NCBI RefSeq assembly: GCF_003434305.1
Contig: NZ_QKKX01000002.1
Location: 62,001 to 126,000 of the forward strand
DNA length: 64,000 nucleotides
Source: Micromonospora sp. MW-13
Lineage (GTDB): Bacteria > Actinomycetota > Actinomycetes > Mycobacteriales > Micromonosporaceae
Reading direction: 5' to 3'
Shown: positions 35,762-44,866 of the stretch, piece by piece
Numbering within the stretch: the first letter of the stretch is position 1
How the letters are laid out: the number at the start of each line of letters is the position of its first letter
Notes under the pieces: model-generated
What the model was told of the DNA's origin: nothing
Seen by the model: the letters and a program-made list of their open reading frames with translations, nothing else
Database searches by the model: none
Made by a program: the position numbers and the translations under genes

Positions 35762-36943
35762 GTGTCGTTGCCCCCGCTCGTCGAGCCCGCCGCCGAGCTG
35801 ACCGTTGACGAGATCCGTCGCTACTCCCGCCATCTGATCATCCCAGACGTCGGGGTCGAGGGGCAGAAGCGGCTGAAGAACGCCCGGGTGCTCTGCGTGG
35901 GCGCCGGGGGCCTCGGCTCGCCGGCCCTGCTGTACCTGGCCGCCGCAGGCGTCGGCACGCTCGGCATCATCGACTTCGACACCGTCGACGAGTCGAACCT
36001 CCAGCGGCAGATCATCCACGGGGTCTCCGACGTCGGCCGGTCCAAGGCCGAGTCCGCCGCCGCGTCGGTCCGCGAGATCAACCCGCTGGTCAACATCGAG
36101 ATCCACAACACCGCGCTGGACCGGGACAACGTCCGCGAGATCTTCTCCGGCTACGACCTGATCGTCGACGGCACCGACAACTTCGCCACCCGGTACATGG
36201 TCAACGACGCGGCGGTGCTGCTCGGCAAGCCGTACGTCTGGGGGTCGATCTACCGGTTCGACGGCCAGGCGTCGGTGTTCTGGGCCGAGCACGGTCCCTG
36301 CTACCGCTGCCTCTACCCGGAGCCCCCGCCGCCCGGCATGGTCCCCTCCTGCGCCGAGGGCGGCGTGCTCGGCGTGCTCTGCGCGTCGATCGGCTCGATC
36401 CAGGTCAACGAGGCGATCAAGCTGCTCGCCGGCATCGGGGAGCCGCTGGTCGGCCGGCTGATGGTCTACGACGCCCTGGAGATGGAGTACCGCAAGATCA
36501 AGGTTCGGAAGGACCCGAACTGCGTGCTCTGCGGCGAGAACCCGACGGTCACCGACCTGCTGGAGGACTACGAGGACTTCTGCGGCGCGGTCTCCGAGGA
36601 GGCCCAGGAGGCGGTCGTCGACTCGACCATCACCGCCGCCGAGCTCAAGGAGTGGCAGGACACCGGCAAGGACGTCTTCCTGGTCGACGTCCGCGAGCCC
36701 GCCGAGTACGAGATCGTCCGGATCCCCGGGTCGACCCTGATCCCCAAGGGCGAGATCATCTCCGGAGAGGCGCTGGCGAAGCTGCCCCAGGACAAACAGA
36801 TCGTGCTGCACTGCAAGTCCGGCGTCCGGTCCGCCGAGGCGCTCGCCGCGCTCAAGGCGGCCGGCTTCCGCGACGCGGTGCACGTCCAGGGCGGCGTGCT
36901 GTCCTGGATCAAGCAGATCGATCCGTCCCTCCCCGCGTACTGA
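35762..36943 (+). CDS. moeZ: Adenylyltransferase/sulfurtransferase MoeZ
   Basis: The 393-residue protein combines an E1-like ThiF/MoeB domain with a C-terminal rhodanese domain. The first has GAGGLGSP (47-54), the NLQRQI motif, two zinc CxxC pairs (CYRC and CVLC) and a mobile Cys in GVLCASIGS. The second (about 290-393) has the catalytic HCKSGVRSA loop near 354. It adenylates the C terminus of ubiquitin-like sulfur carriers (MoaD, ThiS, CysO) and passes sulfur to them. GTG 35762 starts the family-typical sequence. A strong hairpin follows the stop. Confidence 0.95.
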   Translation: MSLPPLVEPAAELTVDEIRRYSRHLIIPDVGVEGQKRLKNARVLCVGAGGLGSPALLYLAAAGVGTLGIIDFDTVDESNLQRQIIHGVSDVGRSKAESAAASVREINPLVNIEIHNTALDRDNVREIFSGYDLIVDGTDNFATRYMVNDAAVLLGKPYVWGSIYRFDGQASVFWAEHGPCYRCLYPEPPPPGMVPSCAEGGVLGVLCASIGSIQVNEAIKLLAGIGEPLVGRLMVYDALEMEYRKIKVRKDPNCVLCGENPTVTDLLEDYEDFCGAVSEEAQEAVVDSTITAAELKEWQDTGKDVFLVDVREPAEYEIVRIPGSTLIPKGEIISGEALAKLPQDKQIVLHCKSGVRSAEALAALKAAGFRDAVHVQGGVLSWIKQIDPSLPAY

Positions 36944-36949
36944 GCCGAA

Positions 36950-36995
36950 AGGAAGGGCCCCTTCTCCACCGAGGTGTGGAGAAGGGGCCCTTCTT
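36950..36995 (+). terminator. Strong hairpin after moeZ
   Basis: Perfect 18-base arms at 36952-36969 and 36976-36993 enclose a six-base loop, extended by a G-T and an A-T pair. The stem begins seven bases after the moeZ stop. Confidence 0.85.
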
Positions 36996-37057
36996 CGCAC
37001 CTGCTCGCCCAGCTGTCGCTCGGCCGACCATCCGAGGCGTGATCGCGTTTGCGCCGG

Positions 37058-37070
37058 TAGCGTGGCTGCC
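37058..37070 (+). promoter_or_regulatory. Leaderless -10 box (TAGCGT)
   Basis: TAGCGT at 37058-37063 ends seven bases before GTG 37071. Because the box covers the alternative GTG at 37062, it argues for the downstream start. Confidence 0.5.
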
Positions 37071-37892
37071 GTGGTCGACTTGGACGCCGCGATCGGCTTC
37101 GTGGTGGCGCACGGTGACGCGGTGGACCGCGCCCGGCTCTCCTGGCTGCGCGCCGGCGCCGCGCCCGCGCCGGAGCTGCTCGACAGCGCCGAGGTCGGCC
37201 AGACCCCGGAGGGCGGCTGGCCGGCGGTCTGGGGCGGCGACGTCGCCTCGGTCGACGCCACCTGCTTCCGCCTCGCGGAGCTGGACGACCTGGGCGCCCT
37301 CGGCCGTCCCGCCGCCCGCCGGGCGCTGGACTGGCTGGCCACCCGCCAGCAGGCCGACGGCTGCTGGGAGGAGGCCCCCGCGTTGGCGGACGCCGCCCCG
37401 GCGTGGGCCCGGCCGGGCGACCCCGAGGCCCGCCTCTACCTGACCGCCAACGCCGCCTTCTGGCTGACCGTGGCCGGCCTGGACGCCCGCGCCGCCGGCC
37501 CGCTCGACCACCGGGTCGGCGGCGCGTACGCCGGGGTGGTGCACGCCGCCGCCCAGGCGCTCGTCGTCGAGCTGAAGCCGGACGGCACCTGGCCGTCGTA
37601 CCTGGCCGTCGGTTGGCTGAGCGCGGCGGTGTTCCACCGGCAGGAGCTGTTCTACGAGTCGGCCCGGATCCAGGTGGTGCTGGCCGACCGGATGCCGCGG
37701 ATCTCCCCGGCCAACGCCGCGTGGCTGGCCGCCGCCCTGCGCCGGGTCGGCGTCGACGAGCAGCACTGGACCCTGGTCGCGGCGCGCCGCCGGCTGGCCG
37801 AGACCCAGCGCAGCGACGGCGGCTGGGAGAGCGACGACGGCCACCAGTTCGACGTGCACACCACGCTGGCGGCCATCCGCGCCTGCCGCTGA
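37071..37892 (+). CDS. Prenyltransferase/squalene-cyclase-type alpha-toroid repeat protein
   Basis: The 273-residue protein contains QW-like repeats of the prenyltransferase and squalene oxidase repeat family: ALDWLATRQQADGCWEE near 87, KPDGTWPSY near 167 and ETQRSDGGWESDD near 244. It has no DXDD or DxD catalytic motif that I can see and is about half the length of a cyclase, so it is probably a non-catalytic or divergent alpha-barrel protein. An alternative start is GTG 37062. Confidence 0.75.
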   Translation: MVDLDAAIGFVVAHGDAVDRARLSWLRAGAAPAPELLDSAEVGQTPEGGWPAVWGGDVASVDATCFRLAELDDLGALGRPAARRALDWLATRQQADGCWEEAPALADAAPAWARPGDPEARLYLTANAAFWLTVAGLDARAAGPLDHRVGGAYAGVVHAAAQALVVELKPDGTWPSYLAVGWLSAAVFHRQELFYESARIQVVLADRMPRISPANAAWLAAALRRVGVDEQHWTLVAARRRLAETQRSDGGWESDDGHQFDVHTTLAAIRACR

Positions 37893-37907
37893 CCCGCCGT
37901 TGCCCGC

Positions 37908-39152
37908 CTACCCGCGCAGGTGGCCGTCGCCGGTGACGACGTACTTGGTGCTGGTCAGCTCGGGCAGGCCCATCGGGCCCCGGGCGTGCAGCTTCTGCGT
38001 CGAGATGCCGATCTCCGCGCCGAAGCCGAACTCGCCGCCGTCGGTGAACCGGGTCGAGGCGTTCACCATCACCGCCGCCGAGTCCACCCGGGCCACGAAC
38101 TCCCGGGCCGCCGACTGGGAGTCCGTGACGATCGCCTCCGTGTGGCCGCTGCCGTACCGGCGGATGTGCGCGACCGCCGCGTCAAGCGAGTCGACGACGG
38201 CGACCGAGATGTCGGCCGACAGGTACTCGGTGGCGTAGTCGTCCTCGGTGGCCGGCACCACCGCGGCGGAGTGCGCGGCGACCTCGGGGGAGCCGTGCAC
38301 GGTCACCCCGGCCTCGGCGAACGCGGCCAGCACGGCCGGCAGGAAGGCGTCCGCGACGGCGGCGTGCACCAGCAGCGACTCGGCGGTGTTGCAGGTGGAC
38401 AGCCGCTGGGTCTTGGCGTTCAGGGTGATCGCCACGGCCTTGGCCAGGTCGGCGGCGGCGTCGACGTACACGTGGCAGTTGCCCACCCCGGTCTCGATCA
38501 CCGGCACCGTCGACTCCTCGACCACGGTGCGGATCAGCGACGCGCCGCCGCGCGGGATCAGCACGTCGACCAGGCCCCGGGCGCGCATCAGCTCCTTGAC
38601 CGAGTCGCGGCTGGAGGCGTCGAGCAGTTGCACCGCGTCCGCCGGCAGGCCGGCCCCGGCGACCGCGTCGCGCAGCACCGCGACCAGGGCGGCGTTCGAC
38701 CGCGCCGCCGAGGAGGAGCCACGCAGCAGCGCCGCGTTGCCGGACTTCAGGCAGATCCCGGCGGCGTCCACGGTCACGTTCGGGCGGGCCTCGTAGATGA
38801 TCCCCACCACCCCGAACGGCACCCGGACCTGGCGCAGCTCCAGGCCGTTGGGCAGGGTCGAGCCGCGGACCACCTCGCCCACCGGGTCGGGCAGCGCGGC
38901 CATCTCGCGCAGCGCGTCGGCGATGCCGGCCACCCGGCCCGCGTCGAGGGCGAGCCGGTCCAGCACCGCCGCGCTCAGCCCGGCCGCGCGCCCGGCCGCC
39001 AGGTCCGCCGCGTTCGCGGTCAGGATCTCGGGGGTACGCGCCACCAGCGCGTCGGCCATCGCGGCCAGCGCGCCGTCCTTGACCGTACGGGTGGCGACGG
39101 CCAGCGCCTCCGCCGCGTCCCGGGCCCGCCGGGCCTGCTCGTCGACGCTCAT
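37908..39152 (-). CDS. proA: Glutamate-5-semialdehyde dehydrogenase (gamma-glutamyl phosphate reductase)
   Basis: This 414-residue NADPH-dependent enzyme carries out the second step of proline biosynthesis. The catalytic Cys lies in [13 protein letters not shown] (near 257). [19 protein letters not shown] and [12 protein letters not shown] are typical of ProA. It lies just downstream of proB on the same strand with about 36 bases between. The length is normal. Confidence 0.96.
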   Translation of the reverse strand: MSVDEQARRARDAAEALAVATRTVKDGALAAMADALVARTPEILTANAADLAAGRAAGLSAAVLDRLALDAGRVAGIADALREMAALPDPVGEVVRGSTLPNGLELRQVRVPFGVVGIIYEARPNVTVDAAGICLKSGNAALLRGSSSAARSNAALVAVLRDAVAGAGLPADAVQLLDASSRDSVKELMRARGLVDVLIPRGGASLIRTVVEESTVPVIETGVGNCHVYVDAAADLAKAVAITLNAKTQRLSTCNTAESLLVHAAVADAFLPAVLAAFAEAGVTVHGSPEVAAHSAAVVPATEDDYATEYLSADISVAVVDSLDAAVAHIRRYGSGHTEAIVTDSQSAAREFVARVDSAAVMVNASTRFTDGGEFGFGAEIGISTQKLHARGPMGLPELTSTKYVVTGDGHLRG

Positions 39153-39188
39153 CCTGCACTCCTCACGGTGTTGGGAAGGGTCCCTTGG

Positions 39189-40298
39189 CTACAGCAGCAC
39201 CAGGTCGTCGCGGTGGACGACCTCACGTTCGTACGCCGGGCCGAGCGCCGCGGCCAACTCGCCGGTGGAGCGGCCGAGCAGGCCGGGCAGCTCGACGGCG
39301 TCGTAGTTGACCAGCCCCCGGGCGACCGGGGCACCCCCGGTGTCGACCAGGTCGACCGGGTCGCCCGCGGTGAACGCCCCGTCGACGGCCGTGATCCCGG
39401 CCGGCAGCAGCGACTTGCGCCGGCCCACCACGGCCGCGACCGCACCCTCGTCCAGGTGCAGCCGGCCGCGCGGGCTGGTGGCGTGGGCCAGCCAGAACAG
39501 CCGGGCGGCGGGCCGCCGCCGCCCGGCGTGGAACAGGGTGCCGACCTCCTCGCCGGCCAGCGCCCCGGTGGCCAGCGGCGCGGCGGTGAGCACCACGGGG
39601 ATTCCGAAGCCGGTGGCGATCCGGGCCGCCTCGACCTTGGTGACCATGCCGCCGGTGCCGACCCCGGCCCGGCCAACCCCGCCGACCTGTACGCCGGCCA
39701 GGTCCCGCTCGTCGCGGACCTCGGTGATCCGGGTCGACTCCGGCCGGGCCGGGTCGCCGGTCCACAGCGCGTCGACGTCGGAGAGGAGGACCAGCAGCTC
39801 GGCGTGGACCAGCGCGGCGACCAGGGCGGCCAGCCGGTCGTTGTCGCCGAACCGGATCTCCTCGGTGGCCACCGTGTCGTTCTCGTTGACGATCGGCACG
39901 GCCCGCAGGTCGAGCAGCTTGCGCAGGGTCCGGTACGCGTTGCGGTAGTGCGCCCGCCGGGTCACGTCGTCGACGGTGAGCAGCACCTGCCCGACGGTCA
40001 GGCCGTGCCGGGCGAAACCGGCCGCGTACCGGCCGATCAGCAGGCCCTGGCCGACGCTGGCGGCGGCCTGCTGGGTGGCCAGGTCGCGCGGGCGCCGGGT
40101 GAGCCCGAGCGGGGCGAGCCCGGCGGCGATCGCGCCGGAGGAGACCAGCACCACCTCGCGGCCGGCGGCGGTGAGCGCGGCGAGGGTGTCGACCAGCGCG
40201 TCGACCCGGGCGTCGTCGAGGCCGCCGGACGCCGTGGTCAGCGAGGACGAGCCGATCTTGACGACGACCCGCCGGGCCGAGGTGACTGCTTCGCGCAC
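39189..40298 (-). CDS. proB: Glutamate 5-kinase
   Basis: This enzyme catalyses the first step of proline biosynthesis: 369 residues with an amino-acid-kinase domain and a C-terminal PUA domain (about 275-360). VVVKIGSSSL opens the kinase fold, and FGDNDRLAALVA and GTGGMVTKVEAA bind substrate and nucleotide. I chose GTG 40298, which gives the family's usual length; the open frame continues to 40568 across the divergent gene. CAGAAT lies six bases upstream, so the gene may be leaderless. Confidence 0.95.
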   Translation of the reverse strand: MREAVTSARRVVVKIGSSSLTTASGGLDDARVDALVDTLAALTAAGREVVLVSSGAIAAGLAPLGLTRRPRDLATQQAAASVGQGLLIGRYAAGFARHGLTVGQVLLTVDDVTRRAHYRNAYRTLRKLLDLRAVPIVNENDTVATEEIRFGDNDRLAALVAALVHAELLVLLSDVDALWTGDPARPESTRITEVRDERDLAGVQVGGVGRAGVGTGGMVTKVEAARIATGFGIPVVLTAAPLATGALAGEEVGTLFHAGRRRPAARLFWLAHATSPRGRLHLDEGAVAAVVGRRKSLLPAGITAVDGAFTAGDPVDLVDTGGAPVARGLVNYDAVELPGLLGRSTGELAAALGPAYEREVVHRDDLVLL

Positions 40299-40304
40299 CC
40301 GCCC

Positions 40305-40374
40305 ATTCTGCGTGGTCGGTCCCGTGCCCCCGGCCGCGGTTCCCATACTCTGGCCGGTCGGGACAGGCTGGGGG
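40305..40374. promoter_or_regulatory. Divergent leaderless promoters of proB and an ATL gene
   Basis: On the minus strand CAGAAT (40305-40310) is six bases from the proB GTG. On the plus strand CAGGCT (40364-40369) is five bases from GTG 40375. The two genes therefore share an intergenic region of 76 bases. Confidence 0.4.
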
Positions 40375-40698
40375 GTGGCGGACGTGACACCTGAGGAGTA
40401 CGTCGAGGCGGTGCTGGAACTGGTCGAGCGCATCCCGCCGGGCCGGGTGATGTCGTACGGCGCGGTCGCCGACGCGCTCGCCGAGCGCTCGGGACGGGCG
40501 TCGGCGCGGCTGGTCGGGTCGATCATGGCCCGGCACGGGGGCGGGGTGCCGTGGCACCGGGTGGTCAACTCGACCGGCCGGCTGCCGCCCGGCCACGAGG
40601 TCGAGGCGCGGGCCCGGCTGCGCGCCGAGGGTGCCCCGCTGCGCCCGTCGGGCGTCGACGTGGCGGCGGCGAGCTGGTCGCCGGAAGAGGGGATGTGA
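40375..40698 (+). CDS. Alkyltransferase-like (ATL) DNA-binding protein
   Basis: This 107-residue protein matches the C-terminal DNA-binding domain of O6-alkylguanine-DNA alkyltransferase. The active-site motif PCHRV reads PWHRVV here (Trp60), so the methyl-acceptor Cys is absent and the protein cannot transfer alkyl groups. ATL proteins flip and flag O6-alkylguanine for nucleotide excision repair. RVMSYGAVADAL is the helix-turn-helix region. GTG 40384 is an alternative start. Confidence 0.9.
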   Translation: MADVTPEEYVEAVLELVERIPPGRVMSYGAVADALAERSGRASARLVGSIMARHGGGVPWHRVVNSTGRLPPGHEVEARARLRAEGAPLRPSGVDVAAASWSPEEGM

Positions 40699-40716
40699 CC
40701 CCGGCCATAACGTGAG

Positions 40717-40730
40717 TAACATTCGGCGTC
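40717..40730 (+). promoter_or_regulatory. -10-like box (TAACAT) close to the start codon
   Basis: TAACAT at 40717-40722 ends eight bases before ATG 40731 and no ribosome site is present. Confidence 0.35.
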
Positions 40731-42140
40731 ATGACGCTGCCGCCGGTCGGATCCGGTACGCCGCCCGGCGGGCTACCCCGTCGGGTGCACCTCGGCTACG
40801 CCCTGGGTTCGCTGGCCACCGGGGCCTTCGGCACGGTGCCCGGGCTGTTGCTGCTGCCGTACCTGACCGACACCCTGGGCGTCGCCGCCGGAGTGGCCGC
40901 CCTGCTGGTGCTCCTGCCGAAGGCGTGGGACGTGCTGGTCAACCCGGTCGTCGGCCGGATCTCCGACCGGACCAGGTCGCGCTGGGGGGCCCGCCGGCCG
41001 TACCTGCTGCTCGGCGGGCTCGCCCTCGCCGCGCTGTTCGCCGCGATCTTCGCCGCCCCGTTCGGCTCCGGCCCGGCCGCCGCCGGGTACGTCGCCGTCG
41101 CCTTCCTGGCCACCGCGACGGCGTTCGCCTTCTTCCAGGTCCCGTACGTGGCGATGCCGGCCGAGCTGACCGCCGACTACGCGGAACGTACCCGGCTGAT
41201 GAGCTGGCGGATCGCGGTGCTGGCGGTGGCCATCCTGGTCTCCGGCGCGGTGGCCCCGGCCGTGGTGACCGCCGGCGGGGACGGCGTCCCCGGGCACCGC
41301 TGGATGGGCCTGTTCGTCGCCGCGCTGATCGTGCTCGGCGCGGTCGGGGCGTTCCTCGGCACCCGGGGCGCGCCCACCGGCACGGCCGGCGAGAGCGAGC
41401 CGACCCTGCGCGCCCAGCTCGCCGTCGCCGGCCGCAACCGGCCGTTCCGGGCGTTGCTGGTCTGCTTCGTGATCCAGTCCGCCGGGGTGGCCACCATCCT
41501 GGCCGGGGTCAGCTACTTCGCCGACCAGGTGCTGCGCGACCCGGACACCGGCCCGACCGTGCTGTTCGCCTGCTTCGTCGGGCCAGCGCTGCTGGTGATG
41601 CCGGTGTGGACCCGGGTCGGCGCCCGGGTCGGCAAGCGGGCCGCCCTGGTCGCCGCGTCGGTGCTGCTGGCGGGCGGCGCGGTCATCCTGGTCGCCGCGC
41701 CGGCGCTGCCGGCCGTCGCGGTCTACCTGGTGGTCGCCGTGATCGGCGTCGGGTACGCCGGCCAGCAGGTCTTCGCGCTGGCCATGCTGCCCGACTGCAT
41801 CGCGTACGACACCGCGCGTACCGGCCGGCGGCAGGCCGGCGTGTTCACCGGCCTCTGGACGGCGGGCGAGACTTTCGGCCTAGCCCTCGGACCGGGCATC
41901 TACGGCCTGGTCCTCCAGCTCAGCGGCTACGTCTCGTCCGACACCGGCGCGGCGGCGGCCCAGTCCGACACCGCCCGCCTCGGCGTCCTGCTCGGCTTCA
42001 CGATCCTGCCGGCCCTCCTGGTGGCCCCGCCCCTGCTCCTGCTCCGCCACTACACCCTCACCCCGGCCGACCTGACCGCCGCCGTCCCCCACCACCGCTC
42101 CGCCGATCATGGAGTTGTGCTGGGAGAGAAAAGCCGCTGA
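40731..42140 (+). CDS. GPH-family MFS sugar:cation symporter
   Basis: The 469-residue transporter has about twelve membrane helices. The motif LPKAWDVLVNPVVGRISDRT and the following RSRWGARRPYLL are diagnostic of the glycoside-pentoside-hexuronide:cation symporter group. The substrate is not determined. No glycosidase lies next to it; the next gene is a PLP enzyme 28 bases downstream. The last codons form one arm of an inverted repeat. Confidence 0.88.
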   Translation: MTLPPVGSGTPPGGLPRRVHLGYALGSLATGAFGTVPGLLLLPYLTDTLGVAAGVAALLVLLPKAWDVLVNPVVGRISDRTRSRWGARRPYLLLGGLALAALFAAIFAAPFGSGPAAAGYVAVAFLATATAFAFFQVPYVAMPAELTADYAERTRLMSWRIAVLAVAILVSGAVAPAVVTAGGDGVPGHRWMGLFVAALIVLGAVGAFLGTRGAPTGTAGESEPTLRAQLAVAGRNRPFRALLVCFVIQSAGVATILAGVSYFADQVLRDPDTGPTVLFACFVGPALLVMPVWTRVGARVGKRAALVAASVLLAGGAVILVAAPALPAVAVYLVVAVIGVGYAGQQVFALAMLPDCIAYDTARTGRRQAGVFTGLWTAGETFGLALGPGIYGLVLQLSGYVSSDTGAAAAQSDTARLGVLLGFTILPALLVAPPLLLLRHYTLTPADLTAAVPHHRSADHGVVLGEKSR

Positions 42141-42174
42141 CCGCCACGAGAAGGGCACCACTACTCCATGATCG
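42104..42174. repeat. Inverted repeat whose right arm contains a start codon
   Basis: CGATCATGGAGT (42104-42115) and ACTCCATGATCG (42163-42174) are perfect 12-base arms with 47 bases between; partial pairing continues inwards. The right arm includes ATG 42168. It looks like a dispersed intergenic palindrome of this genus. Confidence 0.7.
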
Positions 42175-43715
42175 ACGACCAGGACACCGGCCGGGCGCTG
42201 CCGGAGCGCGGGGTGCCGGCCGACCGGGTGCTCCGGGAGCTGCGGGGGCTGCGCGAGGGGGACCGGCCGACGCACGGGGGGCGGCTGTTCGCGTACGTGT
42301 ACGACCCCGCCGTTCCCGGGCTGGACGAGCTTGCCGCCGCCGCCCACGCCGGCAGCGCGCACGTCAACGGGCTCGACCCGACCGCCTTCCCGTCCCTGCT
42401 GGCGATGGAGAACGCGCTGGTCGGGGCGGCGGCCCGGCTGCTCGGCGGCGGCCCCGGCACGACCGCCCCGGACGTCGTCGGCAGCGTCACCAGCGGCGGC
42501 ACCGAGTCGCTGATCCTCGCCGTCAAGGCGGCCCGGGACGCCCGGCCCGACGTCGCCGCGCCCCGGATCGCGGTGCCGGTGACCGCGCACGCGGCGTTCG
42601 CCAAGGCGGCCCGCTACCTGCGGGTGGCCCTCGACCCGGTGCCCGTCGACCCGGCCACGCTGCGCCCGTCGGCCGCCGACGTCGCCGCCGCGATCCGCCC
42701 CGACACCGTGCTGGTGGCCTGCTCCGCCCCCTCGTACGCGCACGGCGTCGTCGACCCGGTCGCCGAGATCGCCGGGGTGGCCGCCACGGCCGGGGTGCGG
42801 TGCCACGTGGACGCCTGCTTCGGCGGCTGGACCCTGCCCTGGCTGCGCCGGCTGGGCGCCCCGGTGCCGCCGTTCGACTTCGCCGTCGACGGGGTCACCT
42901 CGATCTCGGTCGACCTGCACAAGTACGCGTACGCCCCGAAGGGCGTCTCGGTGCTGCTGCACCGCGACCCGGGGCTGCGCGCCCCGCAGTACTTCGCGTA
43001 CGCCGACTGGCCCGGGTACACCATGGTCAACCCGGTGATCGCCTCCACCCGCTCCGGCGGCCCGATCGCCGCCGCGTACGCCACCCTGCGCCACCTCGGC
43101 GAGGACGGCTACCTGCGGCTGGCCGCCGCGACCCGGGACGCGGTGGCCGGGCTCGCCGACGCGGTGCGGGGCACCGACGGGCTCCGGCTGATGGCCGAGC
43201 CCGAGTCGACGGTGGTCTGCTTCACCTCGGCCGACCCGGGGCTGGACCTGTTCGTGCTGGTGGACGAGCTGACCGTGCGCGGCTGGCACACCCAGCCCCA
43301 GCTCGCGTACGGCGAACTGCCGGCGAGCGTGCACCTCACGGTGACCGCCTCGGTGGCCCCCCGGGTGGCGGAGTTCGGCCCGGACCTGGCCGACGCGGTG
43401 GCGGCGGCCCGGGCCGCCGGACCGGTCGAGCTGCCCGCCGAACTGACCGCGCTCGCCGCGACCCTGACCCCGGACGCGCTGACCCCGGAGCTGGTCGCCG
43501 GCCTGGCCGCCGGGCTCGGCCTCGGCGGCCCGGTTTCGGGCGGCCCGGTTTCGGGCGGCCCTGGCGTTCCGGGCGCTGACGGAGGAGCGGGCGCGGGCGG
43601 GGCGGTTCCGGACCGGACGGCCATGGTCAACGCGCTGCTGAACGCCGCGCCGCCGGCCCTGCGGGAGCGCCTGCTGGTCGAGTTCGTCGGGCTGCTGCAA
43701 CGTCCGACGTACTGA
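42168..43715 (+). CDS. PLP-dependent sphingosine-phosphate-lyase-like decarboxylase
   Basis: This fold-type-I PLP enzyme of 515 residues belongs to the group II decarboxylase/sphingosine-1-phosphate lyase family. SVTSGGTESLILA (about 105) binds the phosphate, HVDACFGGW provides the PLP Asp, and SVDLHKYAYAPKG holds the PLP lysine, Lys252. The C-terminal 75 residues include a 15-base tandem duplication (GGPVS twice) and a helical end. ATG 42168 lies inside an inverted repeat and lacks a ribosome site; GTG 42210 is an alternative. The real substrate is unknown. Confidence 0.85.
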   Translation: MIDDQDTGRALPERGVPADRVLRELRGLREGDRPTHGGRLFAYVYDPAVPGLDELAAAAHAGSAHVNGLDPTAFPSLLAMENALVGAAARLLGGGPGTTAPDVVGSVTSGGTESLILAVKAARDARPDVAAPRIAVPVTAHAAFAKAARYLRVALDPVPVDPATLRPSAADVAAAIRPDTVLVACSAPSYAHGVVDPVAEIAGVAATAGVRCHVDACFGGWTLPWLRRLGAPVPPFDFAVDGVTSISVDLHKYAYAPKGVSVLLHRDPGLRAPQYFAYADWPGYTMVNPVIASTRSGGPIAAAYATLRHLGEDGYLRLAAATRDAVAGLADAVRGTDGLRLMAEPESTVVCFTSADPGLDLFVLVDELTVRGWHTQPQLAYGELPASVHLTVTASVAPRVAEFGPDLADAVAAARAAGPVELPAELTALAATLTPDALTPELVAGLAAGLGLGGPVSGGPVSGGPGVPGADGGAGAGGAVPDRTAMVNALLNAAPPALRERLLVEFVGLLQRPTY

Positions 43716-44281
43716 GCCGAACCGGGGGTGCGACCGTCGGCTGCACCCCCGGCCCGCTCACCGGAACCTGATCGTCACCTCGTTGTTGTCGGGCTCGGGC
43801 TCCAGCAGGTGGTGCAGTCCCGGCCCGAGCGGGCGGACGTCCAACCGGGCCGTGCCGGCCGGCAGGGTGACGCCCTCGGGCAGCCGTACCCCGAGCTCCA
43901 GCAGTACCTGCCCGCGCGGGCCGATCCGGCCGAGCTGGCAGGTGAGCGGGGGTTTGTAAGCGTCCGGCTTCCCGGCGCAGGCCGACCAGCCGCACGCCGG
44001 TCGACGGGCAGTCCGACCCGGCCCGCCAGGCGGGCAGCGTGACCGGCGTGGCGAGCAGCTCGGCCCGGCTGATCCGGCCGTCCGGGGCCGTCCGGGCGGG
44101 GCTGGGACCGGTCGTGGTCGGCGCCGGGGCGGGGCTGTCCGGTGTCGGGCCGGCGACAGGCTGCCCCCGGCCCGGCGGTCCACGGCCAGCGGCCGGCTCG
44201 CTCGCGCGCCGTGGCGTCGGAGCGACCGGTCGGCCGGGGCGGCGGCTGTGGTTGACTGGCGCAGGAAGAGAGGGGGCGGTC
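43716..44281. other. Interval upstream of nuoB
   Basis: The interval holds the gene remnant on the minus strand and about 130 further bases leading to nuoB. AGAGGGGG before the nuoB GTG is its ribosome site. TTGACT (44252-44257) resembles a -35 box but has no matching -10. Confidence 0.4.
43758..44150 (-). pseudogene. Frameshifted remains of a surface/secreted protein gene
   Basis: Two coding pieces in different frames lie end to end. From about 44150 the frame reads a Pro/Thr linker and then [18 protein letters not shown] to [10 protein letters not shown], which resembles a secreted-domain start in this group of bacteria. At about 43985 the signal switches frame and reads [20 protein letters not shown], ending EPEPDNNEVTIRFR at stop 43758, which resembles the end of a DUF11-type domain. 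I find no start codon with a ribosome site, so this is probably a deletion remnant rather than a gene. Confidence 0.5.
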
Positions 44282-44866
44282 GTGCAGCTGCCGGCAGTGC
44301 TGGGAGAGCCGATCCGGTTCGTGCTGAACTGGGGCCGCCGCTACTCGCTCTGGGTGTTCAACTTCGGCCTCGCCTGCTGCGCGATCGAGTTCATCGCCAC
44401 CAGCATGGGCCGGCACGACTTCATGCGGCTCGGGGTGATCCCGTTCGCCCACGGCCCGCGCCAGGCCGACCTGATGGTGGTCTCCGGCACGGTCACCGAC
44501 AAGATGGCCCCGGCGATCAAGCGGCTCTACGACCAGATGCCCGAGCCGAAGTACGTCATCTCGTTCGGCGCCTGCTCCAACTGCGGCGGCCCGTACTGGG
44601 ACTCGTACTCGGTGACCAAGGGCGTCGACCAGCTCATCCCGGTCGACGTCTACGTGCCCGGCTGCCCGCCCCGCCCCGAGGCGCTGCTGCACGGCATCCT
44701 GCGACTCCAGGAGAAGATCGCCGCCGAGCAGTCCGGCATCGGCGGGGTCCCCCGCCCCGACTTGCTCGCCTCGCCGGCCGACGCCGCCGCCCCACCGGCC
44801 GGCGGGCAGCCGCCACGCTCGGTGGACTCGCTGACAGCGCCACCGGTCCGCCCGCCGGCCGGCTAG
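44282..44866 (+). CDS. nuoB: NADH-quinone oxidoreductase subunit B
   Basis: This is the 194-residue subunit carrying cluster N2 of complex I. The four ligands are present: Cys32 and Cys33 in GLACCAIEF, Cys98 in FGACSNCGG and Cys128 in [11 protein letters not shown] Pro/Ala-rich tail of about 40 residues is typical of actinobacterial second copies. The start is GTG 44282. It is the first nuo gene seen here; no nuoA precedes it. It is separated from nuoC by two unrelated genes. Confidence 0.95.
   Translation: MQLPAVLGEPIRFVLNWGRRYSLWVFNFGLACCAIEFIATSMGRHDFMRLGVIPFAHGPRQADLMVVSGTVTDKMAPAIKRLYDQMPEPKYVISFGACSNCGGPYWDSYSVTKGVDQLIPVDVYVPGCPPRPEALLHGILRLQEKIAAEQSGIGGVPRPDLLASPADAAAPPAGGQPPRSVDSLTAPPVRPPAG

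Noticed and set aside
36909..37859. A minus-strand gene opposite the prenyltransferase-repeat gene
   Set aside because: The translation is a Gly/Ala/Arg-rich shadow running into the moeZ terminator.
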